From an uncultured Collinsella sp. (GTDB taxonomy: Bacteria > Actinomycetota > Coriobacteriia > Coriobacteriales > Coriobacteriaceae), in the NCBI GenBank assembly GCA_900542165.1, contig UQMM01000001.1, forward strand, positions 73,920 through 137,919: a DNA stretch of 64,000 bases, written 5' to 3'. The notes beneath the pieces are model-generated. The model was not told the origin of the DNA and did no database searches. It was given only the letters and a program-made list of their open reading frames with translations. A program made the position numbers and the translations under genes. Of the stretch, positions 8,843-16,375 are shown piece after piece (within the stretch, counting starts at the first letter, position 1; every line of letters begins with the position of its first letter).

Positions 8843-9179
8843 CACATAACCTCCTTTTTGTCTACGTATTTCCTACACGACATGAAAGGAGTATACCTGT
8901 TTGGATTGTGGAATTATAGCTAAATTCGCAAATGGTTGGTTTATTTGTTTAAACGTCTAAGTTTGTTACAAATTGATTACGTTGCCGGTTTACAGCTTAT
9001 TGCCTGCTAAAACGTGATTTGCTGATTGCTTTCAAAGACATATAAAGGTGCACTGTTCGTTAAGACCTCTTTTAGGTTGATCCCAATGCGTCTGCGTGCC
9101 ACCATTTTGTTTAAACAGACATGACTTGACTAACCGAAGCAAATATGTTTAGAACTCTAGCCCATGTAGTCATTGGATG
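8843..9179 (-). promoter_or_regulatory. AT-rich leader of the manXYZ operon with repeated GTTTAAAC sites
   Basis: This 337-bp stretch holds no gene. Read on the minus strand it contains a TATAAT hexamer (about 8914-8919) ~75 nt before the manX start, without an obvious -35. The palindromic octamer GTTTAAAC occurs twice, at 8947-8954 and 9109-9116, each embedded in a longer shared GTTTAAACAAA on the minus strand. Such an identical pair, 162 bp apart, could be operator halves of a loop-forming regulator. The sites and promoter are inferred from sequence only. Confidence 0.4.
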
Positions 9180-9608
9180 TTAGGCGATGTGGAGAGGGTT
9201 GGCGCCGTCGACGGCGTCGACGGCGTCGGAGGGGTCATCGGGAACAGTGTCTGCCGGGTCCTCGTCGGGGGTCTCGATCTGTTTGATCATGACCTCTTGG
9301 CCCTGCAGCAGGTATGTCTCGCCGCTACCGCAATGGGGGCAGGTCTTGCCGTGCTCGACCGTCGCGTAGTCGCGGCCGCACGCCTCGCAATGTGTCACGG
9401 CCTCAACGGGCTCCACGATAAGCTCCGCGCCCTGCGCGATAGGCTTTTTATCTGCTGCCCAGCGCCAAGCGTCGAGCAGCAAGTCGGGAACGACGCCCGA
9501 GACCTCGCCCAGCAGCAGCGTGACGCTCGAGACGCGACGCACGCCATTGGCGCGCGCCACGTTCTCGACATCGCGAATAATGTGATAGACGATTCCGAGC
9601 TCGTGCAC
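9180..9608 (-). CDS. hypA: Hydrogenase/urease nickel-insertion metallochaperone HypA
   Basis: A 142-aa HypA, which delivers Ni(II) during [NiFe]-hydrogenase maturation. It starts MHELGIVYHIIRDVE with the N-terminal Met-His-Glu nickel site, and has the zinc-site pairs CEAC and CPHC at about residues 74-93. The GTG start is preceded by GGAGG. The C-terminus extends ~25 residues beyond typical HypA (115-120 aa) with an Asp/Ala-rich tail containing DAVDAVDG. It is 31 bp downstream of a large FAD/Fe-S oxidoreductase and far (27 kb) from the other hyp genes, so it is co-transcribed with redox machinery rather than with hypCDEF. Confidence 0.93.
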   Translation of the reverse strand: MHELGIVYHIIRDVENVARANGVRRVSSVTLLLGEVSGVVPDLLLDAWRWAADKKPIAQGAELIVEPVEAVTHCEACGRDYATVEHGKTCPHCGSGETYLLQGQEVMIKQIETPDEDPADTVPDDPSDAVDAVDGANPLHIA

Positions 9609-9639
9609 TTTTTTCCTCCGCCGTTCCCGTTATGACTAC

Positions 9640-12417
9640 TTACTTGCGACCGAACTTAATCTTGATGGCGCGCTTGAGCGCATACTTGCCGAGGCTTGGG
9701 AGCTTTTGCTCGTATTTGACCATCGTGGAGCACTCGGGGCGATCGCGATCCAGGTGGATGGCATCGAACGCGCACTTGGTGGTGCACAGACCGCAGCCGA
9801 TGCACTTGTTGGGGTCGACGATCGAGGCACCGCAACCCAGGCAGCGGGCGGTCTCGGCGCGCACCTGCTCTTCGGTAAAGGTCTCGACGTACTCGCTAAA
9901 GGGCGCGGCCTTCTCGCGCTCGCGGTCGACATGCGCCATCTCGCGGCTCGCGTTGTCGTAGCCCTCGAGCACAACGTCGTCGCGATCGAGCGCGGTGTAG
10001 TGGCGCTGGTTGCGGCCGATGGTGAGCGTGGAGCCCGGCTGTACAAAGCGATGGATGGACACAGCGGCCTCGTGACCGGCGGCGATAGCGTCGATGGCAA
10101 AGCTCGGACCGGTGTAGACGTCGCCGCCCACAAAGATGTCGGGCTCAGCGGTCTGATAGGTCTGGGGGTCGGCAAGGGCGCCCTGGCCACGGCCGAGCTC
10201 CACCTTGGAGCCAGCCAGCAGGTCGCCCCACACAATGGACTGGCCAATCGACATGACGACACGGTCGGCATCGACACGGCGCAGATCGTTCTCGTCGTAC
10301 TCGGGCGCAAAACGGCCCTCGTCGTCAAAGACACGCGTGCAGCGCTTGAAGGTGATACCGCACACACGACCGGCCTCGTCCAGGTGAATCTCCTTGGGGC
10401 CCCAGCCGCAGCTGATGTGAGCGCCGTCCTCAACGGCCTCGCGACGCTCCTCCTCGCTGGCGGGCATCTGCGCCTCGCTCTCCAGGCAGAACATCTCAAC
10501 GTGCTCGGAACCCAGACGGCAGGCGTTGCGGGCAACGTCGATGGCCACGTTGCCGCCGCCCACCACAATGGTGCGGCCGGACAGGGTATCGATCTTGCCG
10601 CTGTTAACCTCGCGAAGGAAGTCGACGGCCACGGTCACGTCCTCGGCATCCTCACCCGGAATGCCGGCAAGGCGGCCGCCCTGGCAGCCAATGGCAACGT
10701 AGAAGGCCTTGAAGCCCTGCGCGCGCAGCTCGTCGAGCGTCACGTCTCGACCGACTTCCACGCCATAGCGGAACTCGGCACCCATCAGGCGAATGACCTC
10801 GACCTCGGCCTCAATGACGTCCTTCTGCAGCTTAAAGCTGGGAATGCCGTAGGTGAGCATGCCGCCCGGGCGCTCGTTCTTCTCGAACACGACGGGCTTG
10901 TAGCCCTTCTCGGCCAGGTAGAAAGCGCAGGACAGGCCGGCCGGACCGGCACCGATGATGGCAATCTTCTGATCGAAGCCGCCGGCACGCGTCGGGGTCA
11001 CCACAGGTGGGACATAGCGGGTCGCGGCATCCAGATCGCGCTGGGCGATAAACTTCTTGACCTCGTCGATAGCCACGGCGGCGTCCACACGGCCGCGGGT
11101 GCAGGCATCCTCGCAGCGGCGGTTGCACACACGGCCGCAGATAGCGGGCAGCGGGTTCTCGCGCTTAATGAGTGCTAGGGCCTCGTCATAGCGACCCTGA
11201 GCCGCGAGCTTCAAATAGCCCTGAACGGCAACGTGCGCGGGGCAGGCCGTCTTGCAGGGAGCGGTGCCGGACTCATGCGTCTCGATGCGGTTGTCGTTGC
11301 GGTAGTTGGGCGACCACTTGGTGTGGTCCCACTTGGTGGCGTCGGGCAGCTCCTGGCGCGGATACTCGGGCACCTGTCCGCCGGCCTTTTTGCTGCAGAG
11401 CTTCTGGCCGAGCTTGGCGGCGCCGGCCGGGCACACCTCAACGCAGCGACCGCAGGCCACGCACTTGTCCTTCTCGACCTTGGCGACATAGGCCGAGCGC
11501 GACAGGTTGGGCGTGTTGAACAGCTGAGAGGTGCGCAGGGCGTAGCACACGTTGACGTTGCAGTTGCAGATAGCGAAGATCTTGTTCTCGCCGTCGATAT
11601 TGGTGATCTGGTGCACAAAGCCGTTGTCCTCGGCCTGGCGCAGGATGTCGTAGACCTCGTCGCGCGTCACGTAATGGCCGCGGTCGGTCTCAACCACATA
11701 GTCGGCCATATCGCCCACGGCAATGCACCAGTCGGCGGGGTCGTCGGCGCAGCCCTCACCCATCACGCGACGGCTCGCGCGGCAGCTGCAGGTGCTGGCG
11801 GCATATTTGCCATCGTATTTGTCGAGCCAATGCTCGATATGCTCGATCGGCACCGAGGTGCTCGCGGCGTCGATAGCCTTCTCGACCGGAATGACATGCA
11901 TGCCGATGCCGGCACCACCGGGCGGCACCATCGGCGTGGCCTTGGACAGCGGTCCCTTGGACGCCTGCTCAAAGAACTTGGCATAGACCGGGTGCTCCTC
12001 GAGCTGGCTCACGCGCATGTTGAGGAACTCGGCGGAACCCGGCACCAGCATGGGCAGCACCCACTGCTTGGCGCGCTCGGGGTTTTCCCAGTTGTACTCG
12101 AGCAGACCCGTGTAGCTCATGTCGTCGAGCATCTTCTCGATATCGGCTTCGGGCATGCCGGTGAGCTTGACCATCTCGAGCAGCGTATAGGGACGGCGCA
12201 TCTTCATCTTGCAGAGCACTTCGGCCTGCTCGTCGGTTGCAGCCTCGGCAAACGACCAGTACTCGTAGCCCAGCAGCTCGTCGCGATGCAGGAGACGGTT
12301 GGTGCAATGCTCGCACAGCTTGACGATTGCCTCTCGCGGATGCTCCGGCAGCGGCGGCACGAACTCCGAACCGATATCGGGCTCGGTGTAGCTAATTCCC
12401 GGTCCGTTGAGAATCAT
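9640..12417 (-). CDS. Large FAD/[4Fe-4S] oxidoreductase (GltD-like core with extra Fe-S modules)
   Basis: A 925-aa multidomain redox protein. Residues 1-320 form a less common N-terminal module with a winged-helix-like part (LLEMVKLTGMPEADIEKML) and Cys clusters (CSCRASRRVMGEGC, CNCNVNVCY), ending in a ferredoxin motif CVACGRCVEVCP. Next is a GltD-type core: the CPAHV and CGRVCNRRCEDAC cysteines that bind Fe-S, the FAD motif GAGPAGLSCAFYL, and the NAD(P) motif GGGNVAID. A C-terminal ferredoxin domain holds CLGCG and CIGCGLCTTKC. The start at 12417 follows AGAAGGG. The protein could transfer electrons between NAD(P)H and ferredoxin or an unknown partner. It is operonic with hypA and divergent from a TetR regulator. 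Exact substrate is unknown. Confidence 0.8.
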   Translation of the reverse strand: MILNGPGISYTEPDIGSEFVPPLPEHPREAIVKLCEHCTNRLLHRDELLGYEYWSFAEAATDEQAEVLCKMKMRRPYTLLEMVKLTGMPEADIEKMLDDMSYTGLLEYNWENPERAKQWVLPMLVPGSAEFLNMRVSQLEEHPVYAKFFEQASKGPLSKATPMVPPGGAGIGMHVIPVEKAIDAASTSVPIEHIEHWLDKYDGKYAASTCSCRASRRVMGEGCADDPADWCIAVGDMADYVVETDRGHYVTRDEVYDILRQAEDNGFVHQITNIDGENKIFAICNCNVNVCYALRTSQLFNTPNLSRSAYVAKVEKDKCVACGRCVEVCPAGAAKLGQKLCSKKAGGQVPEYPRQELPDATKWDHTKWSPNYRNDNRIETHESGTAPCKTACPAHVAVQGYLKLAAQGRYDEALALIKRENPLPAICGRVCNRRCEDACTRGRVDAAVAIDEVKKFIAQRDLDAATRYVPPVVTPTRAGGFDQKIAIIGAGPAGLSCAFYLAEKGYKPVVFEKNERPGGMLTYGIPSFKLQKDVIEAEVEVIRLMGAEFRYGVEVGRDVTLDELRAQGFKAFYVAIGCQGGRLAGIPGEDAEDVTVAVDFLREVNSGKIDTLSGRTIVVGGGNVAIDVARNACRLGSEHVEMFCLESEAQMPASEEERREAVEDGAHISCGWGPKEIHLDEAGRVCGITFKRCTRVFDDEGRFAPEYDENDLRRVDADRVVMSIGQSIVWGDLLAGSKVELGRGQGALADPQTYQTAEPDIFVGGDVYTGPSFAIDAIAAGHEAAVSIHRFVQPGSTLTIGRNQRHYTALDRDDVVLEGYDNASREMAHVDREREKAAPFSEYVETFTEEQVRAETARCLGCGASIVDPNKCIGCGLCTTKCAFDAIHLDRDRPECSTMVKYEQKLPSLGKYALKRAIKIKFGRK

Positions 12418-12511
12418 GGTTGTCCCTTCTCTTGCCGCAGCCCGGCGAGACCGCGGCACCCCTCTTTTTTTTGCAGGCCGGGCATGCCCCCATGCCGTTC
12501 ACCCGCCATTG

Positions 12512-12581
12512 TTGACATTGTGTCAAAAATAGTATTGACGAACCGTCAACAATATTCAAGACTGTTAGGCGAACGGTCAGG
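12512..12581. promoter_or_regulatory. Tandem palindromic operators in the divergent oxidoreductase/tetR space
   Basis: Two perfect 6-3-6 inverted repeats are present: TTGACATTGTGTCAA (12512-12526) and TTGACGAACCGTCAA (12535-12549), centres 23 bp apart. A degenerate third copy (TAGGCGAACGGTCAG, about 12566-12580) keeps the CG-AAC-GTCA core. They lie between the divergent starts at 12417 and 12609, as expected for the adjacent TetR regulator controlling itself and the oxidoreductase-hypA operon. Assignment to that protein is inference. Confidence 0.7.
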
Positions 12582-12608
12582 CAAAAGAGGATGAAAGGCG
12601 GCAAAAAC

Positions 12609-13271
12609 ATGGGCAACAACACAGCAGATACCTCTGTGGTCGATGCCGTTCCCGCATCCGATAGCGCGGCAAAGCGCCTGACGGGCGACGAACGCCGTCG
12701 CGAGATCCTCGATGCCGTACGTACCGTAAGCTCCGAGCTGGGCGTGTCCCACCTATCGGTATCGGCCGTGACCAAGCGAGCCGGCTGCACGCGTTCATTG
12801 TTCTACCACTACTTTGCCGATATGGACGCCGCCGTCACCGCCGTCATGGACGAGGCGATCGACGGCTTTATCTCCGAACTCGAGCAGTGGAACGCCGGCC
12901 GCACCGTCGGCGATATCGAGGGCGCGCTCGACACCGTCGCCCCGCTCTTTAAGCGTCTGGTCGCCAGCGGCCGCGAACTGCCGAGTACGCTCACCTCAAG
13001 CAGCGGCGCGCTCTACGGCGGCTTTTTGCACAACGTGGTTCAGCGCGTGGCGCAGTATATCTGCGACACCACCGTGGTGGACTTTGTCGCCCATCATGAG
13101 CTACGCATCGACCATGTCTACGAGACGTTCTACACCCTCATCATGGGGTTGTTGATGTATATCCGCACGCACCCCGATGTGCCCGACGAGACAGTCAAGG
13201 AAATCATCGCCTCGACACTCCACATCGAGGGCTACACCGCCAAGTATCCGGAGCGCAAGCCCCAGAACTGA
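12609..13271 (+). CDS. TetR-family transcriptional regulator
   Basis: A 220-aa TetR-type repressor. The N-terminal helix-turn-helix (about residues 35-70) reads VSHLSVSAVTKRAGCTRSLF followed by YHYFADMDAAV, the typical TetR recognition helix and Y-x-YF junction. The all-helical remainder is the ligand-binding and dimerisation part, not assignable to a ligand. An ATG at 12591 sits directly against AGAGG, whereas the ATG at 12609 has AAAGGCGGC at a proper distance, so the latter is preferred. It is divergent from the oxidoreductase-hypA operon and 63 bp ahead of the DUF5692 gene. Likely targets are the palindromes at 12512-12581. Confidence 0.88.
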   Translation: MGNNTADTSVVDAVPASDSAAKRLTGDERRREILDAVRTVSSELGVSHLSVSAVTKRAGCTRSLFYHYFADMDAAVTAVMDEAIDGFISELEQWNAGRTVGDIEGALDTVAPLFKRLVASGRELPSTLTSSSGALYGGFLHNVVQRVAQYICDTTVVDFVAHHELRIDHVYETFYTLIMGLLMYIRTHPDVPDETVKEIIASTLHIEGYTAKYPERKPQN

Positions 13272-13334
13272 CGACATTTGGCCAAACTGCCCGCGATCAG
13301 AAGAGGGGCCGCGGGCGTGTGAAAGGAGAGCAGC

Positions 13335-14342
13335 ATGCTGTTCGATGTTTGGGGTAGCGATACCCTTATCCACTGGGCCGGCTGGGCCATGGTCTTTATC
13401 GGCCTGATCGTGCTCAACGAGGTCGGCCGCCGCACCAAGCTGGGCGCGGCAATCATCTTTGGCGTGGCTCCGCTGGCCATGACCATCTACTGCGTCGCCA
13501 TCGCCATTGGCGTCTCGCAGGGTGCCGAGTGGGCGCTCACCAACCCCACCCATGTGTACCAGAACAGCTGGTTCCACTACGCCAAGGTATACGCGGCGCT
13601 CGCCGGTTGCTGGGGCTTCATTGCCATTAAGTACCAGTGGGGAAAGATCGGCAAGGCGCATTGGTTCCGCGCGTGGCCGTTTGTGATCGTCGCCATCAAC
13701 ATCATGATTGCCGTCGTATCCGACTTCGAGAGCGCCTATCACTTCTTTGTCCTGGGCGAGTCCACCTGGGTCACCTCCGAGGGCGCCACGCAGCTGGCCG
13801 GCTGGAACAACGTGTTCAACGGCATCGCGGGCATCATCAACATCTTCTGCATGACCGGTTGGTGGAGCGTCTACGCCTCCGAGGATCAGACCGATATGCT
13901 GTGGCCCGATATGACCTGGGTCTACATCATCGCCTACGATATCTGGAACTTCTGCTACACCTACAACTGCCTGCCCACCCACTCCTGGTTCTGCGGCTTT
14001 GCGCTGCTGCTGGCGCCCACCGTCGCCGCCTTTATCTGGAACAAGGGCGGCTGGATCCAGAACCGCGCCTTTACGCTGGCCATTTGGTGCATGTTTGCCC
14101 AGGTATTCCCCTACTTCCAGGAGGAGTCCATCTTTGTGACCCACTCCACGCTCGACCCCGGCGCCGCTACCGCGGTCTCGATCGCCGCACTGGTCGCCAA
14201 CGTCGCCGCGATCATCTACATCGCCTACCGTGCCAAGAAGCTCGGCCGCAATCCCTACAAGCAGGATGTCTTTGAGGGCACCAGCGATTGGGAGAAGGCT
14301 ACCGCTCGCCGCGCCAAGGTGGATTACGCACACGCCGAGTAA
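13335..14342 (+). CDS. DUF5692-type multipass membrane protein
   Basis: A 335-aa integral membrane protein with about nine hydrophobic segments, rich in Trp and Tyr. Examples are WAMVFIGLIVLNEV at the N-terminus, FRAWPFVIVAINIMIAVVSD, and YIIAYDIWNFCYTYNCLPTH in the middle. The pattern matches my recollection of the DUF5692 family of Coriobacteriia. The NCLPTHSWFCG region and FPYFQEES may form a functional site, but no activity is known. The start follows GAAAGGAGAGCAGC. It is co-directional with and close to tetR, so the regulator-transporter pair could respond to a small molecule handled by this protein. The C-terminus is cytoplasmic and charged. Confidence 0.7.
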   Translation: MLFDVWGSDTLIHWAGWAMVFIGLIVLNEVGRRTKLGAAIIFGVAPLAMTIYCVAIAIGVSQGAEWALTNPTHVYQNSWFHYAKVYAALAGCWGFIAIKYQWGKIGKAHWFRAWPFVIVAINIMIAVVSDFESAYHFFVLGESTWVTSEGATQLAGWNNVFNGIAGIINIFCMTGWWSVYASEDQTDMLWPDMTWVYIIAYDIWNFCYTYNCLPTHSWFCGFALLLAPTVAAFIWNKGGWIQNRAFTLAIWCMFAQVFPYFQEESIFVTHSTLDPGAATAVSIAALVANVAAIIYIAYRAKKLGRNPYKQDVFEGTSDWEKATARRAKVDYAHAE

Positions 14343-14413
14343 CGCGCCCGGCGCAGACATCGCTTGAGCACGAAGCAGCATAGCCGGCTCCGCGCAACTC
14401 AACGCATTGTAGA

Positions 14414-14453
14414 GCCCCCGGAATGTGATTCGTTCGCGTTCCGGGGGCCTTTT
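14414..14453 (+). terminator. Rho-independent terminator after the DUF5692 gene
   Basis: GCCCCCGGAA (14414-14423) pairs perfectly with TTCCGGGGGC (14439-14448), followed by CTTTT. It lies 72 bp downstream of the stop codon. Confidence 0.85.
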
Positions 14454-14575
14454 GCCGCCGCGAGGATGCGGCCGAACGATGCGCTCAGGTTAAATCGGAT
14501 CTTATATTTCGCACGCGCTTTATATGGCTCCATTTTTGGGTACAGTGTTGTCCCGATATTGAGCTTGGGGGATGT

Positions 14576-16072
14576 ATGAATGATGAGACGATGGGCCAAG
14601 AGGATGCGGCCCAAGATGCAGAAGCTTGCGCTGAGGCCTTGGAGAGCTTAGACCGGATTTCACTCGATGAGATTGCGTTTGACGATTCGGGCGTTGATGT
14701 GCAGGATGAGTCGGAAGCCGAGGCGCAGTCCGATGATCAGGATGCAGACGACGTTGAACCTGCCGAAGATAAGACAGATCACGAAGACACCGAATGCGAG
14801 GCCGACGACCAGCCCGAATCCGACACGAGCGAGGAAACCGTCTTGCTCGACAGCTTGCCGGCCGAGGATTCGCTGACTCGCGAGCTTCCTGGCCTGGGTT
14901 CCGCACCAGCCGTGGACGAGACCATCGCCATGGGCGATATCCCCCTACCGTCCGTTCCCTCAGCACGCGAGGCCGAGGTTCGCCATCGCAAGATGTCGCC
15001 CAAGCGCCGCAATCTGATGGTCGCCGGTGTCGTGGCCGTCGCGCTCGTCGCCGGCGGCGCAGGCTATGCCGCCTGGAACGGATATCAGCAAGAGCAGGCT
15101 GCCGCTGTCGCCGCCAATGCCCACACGATGATGTCAGTGCAGATTGGCGTGCATGCCGCGGGCCTCGACTGTTCTACCGGCTCCAAGATTCCCGTACAGG
15201 TGAGCGGCCAGGACGCTGATGGCTCCTCCGTGAGCGAAACGCTCTATGTTGACGAGCACGGCCGCGGCATCAAACTGCTGCCTGGCGATTACACGCTCTC
15301 CATCGCTGCCTCCCCCATCGCGGCCGACGGCACCATCTATACCGTCCCGACCACCAAGACGCAGGTCACCGTTAAGAGCGATGGACAGGATCTAAGTGCC
15401 CAGGCCACCTTTAAGCTCAAGGTGCCTTCGGCCGACACGGTGACTGACGACCAGATCGATGCCGCCGCCAAGTATGCCGAAGAGGGCGGTGCGAGCTCCG
15501 CCGCGGCTGCCAAAGTGCTCCAGCAGGCAGCAACCGCACGGCGCGACGCCGCCGTCAATGCCGTGAGCGCTCAAAAGGCACAGGCATCCCGTGATGCTGA
15601 CGCTCGCCACAAGGCAACCGACCTCTACCAGCTCGATATCCCCGTCGAGTGGTACGGCAAGGTCGAGACTTGGCAAAATGGCAGCACGCTATGCATCTAT
15701 CTTGCCGGCGACAGCGATACGCCGATCGTGACGCTCGTCGCGGTGCGCGAGGGCGAGAGCTTTACGCCCGATGAGGGCGATGCGGTTTTGGGTGCGGCCA
15801 ACCTAGGCAACGGTTATACCGTCTACGCCAGCGGCCCCGTCTATCCGTACGTGGTGCCCCAGACCATCAACGGACGGACGCAGAATCCCGTGTCGACCTA
15901 CCCCATGGACACGGCCATTGAGCTTGTCGAGCTCACGACTGGCAACCGCTACACCTATAGCCAGATCAAGAACGTACTGGTCGGTAAAGACGGCAAGGCC
16001 GACGCTGCGACCAAGCTCGAGACCGACTACCTCGCGCAGATCCTGCTGCCGAGCATCAAAGCCCAGGACTAG
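14576..16072 (+). CDS. Membrane-anchored protein with long acidic cytoplasmic domain
   Basis: A 498-aa protein of unknown function. Residues 1-140 are extremely acidic (runs of Asp/Glu, few aromatic residues) and probably disordered. A basic stretch (HRKMSPKRRN) precedes one membrane helix at about 148-168 (LMVAGVVAVALVAGGAGYAA). The remaining ~330 residues would be outside, with beta-rich segments (KIPVQVSGQDADG, KLLPGDYTLSI, resembling an Ig- or carboxypeptidase-regulatory-like fold) and an Ala-rich helical stretch (AKVLQQAATARRDAAVNAVS) before a C-terminal domain starting at YQLDIPVEWYGKV. GGGGGA lies upstream of the ATG. The topology suggests a cell-surface or regulatory anchor protein. 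It stands alone, and I do not recognise a family. Confidence 0.75.
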   Translation: MNDETMGQEDAAQDAEACAEALESLDRISLDEIAFDDSGVDVQDESEAEAQSDDQDADDVEPAEDKTDHEDTECEADDQPESDTSEETVLLDSLPAEDSLTRELPGLGSAPAVDETIAMGDIPLPSVPSAREAEVRHRKMSPKRRNLMVAGVVAVALVAGGAGYAAWNGYQQEQAAAVAANAHTMMSVQIGVHAAGLDCSTGSKIPVQVSGQDADGSSVSETLYVDEHGRGIKLLPGDYTLSIAASPIAADGTIYTVPTTKTQVTVKSDGQDLSAQATFKLKVPSADTVTDDQIDAAAKYAEEGGASSAAAAKVLQQAATARRDAAVNAVSAQKAQASRDADARHKATDLYQLDIPVEWYGKVETWQNGSTLCIYLAGDSDTPIVTLVAVREGESFTPDEGDAVLGAANLGNGYTVYASGPVYPYVVPQTINGRTQNPVSTYPMDTAIELVELTTGNRYTYSQIKNVLVGKDGKADAATKLETDYLAQILLPSIKAQD

Positions 16073-16242
16073 CGCCAGGGGTCGGCTTCGAACATTGGCT
16101 CGCGCTCGGGGCGACGGTCGCTGTAGGGATCGTAACCGTCATCGTCCTCGTTCTCGGCGCGAATGTAGGGGTCGCGCGGCTTGGGCGCCGGTTTGGACGT
16201 GGGCTTGGGCGCCGGCGCACTTGTTTTGATCTCGTCTTTCAT
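16069..16242 (-). CDS. Small Pro/Asp-rich protein
   Basis: A 57-aa hydrophilic protein: a Lys/Pro/Ala repeat (APAPKPTSKPAPKP) followed by an acidic-aromatic tail (ENEDDDGYDPYSD) ending EADPWR. The ATG at 16242 was selected because AAGGAG lies 8 nt upstream; a second ATG 6 nt earlier is too close to that site. It overlaps the 3' end of the convergent membrane-anchor gene by 4 bp and lies downstream of clpB. No function can be given. The composition recalls small actinobacterial disordered proteins. Confidence 0.6.
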   Translation of the reverse strand: MKDEIKTSAPAPKPTSKPAPKPRDPYIRAENEDDDGYDPYSDRRPEREPMFEADPWR

Positions 16243-16294
16243 CTGCATATCTCCTTGCCATGTACTCATGCTCAACATCAACGATTGTCGCACG

Positions 16295-16331
16295 AAAAAG
16301 GGCGGCGGACCCAATTGGATCCGCCGCCCTT
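16295..16331 (-). terminator. clpB terminator
   Basis: On the minus strand AAGGGCGGCGGA (16331-16320) pairs with TCCGCCGCCCTT (16309-16298), followed by a TTTTTC tract. It is 45 bp beyond the clpB stop. Confidence 0.88.
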
Positions 16332-16375
16332 GGCATTTAGAGACGGCTGGCAGATTTTAAGGCATGGCCCAAAAT

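Noticed and set aside
9094..9110. TGGCAC-like sequence as a sigma-54 (-24/-12) promoter upstream of manX
   Set aside because: The -12 TTGC element is not at the required spacing, and no intact LevR activator is present.
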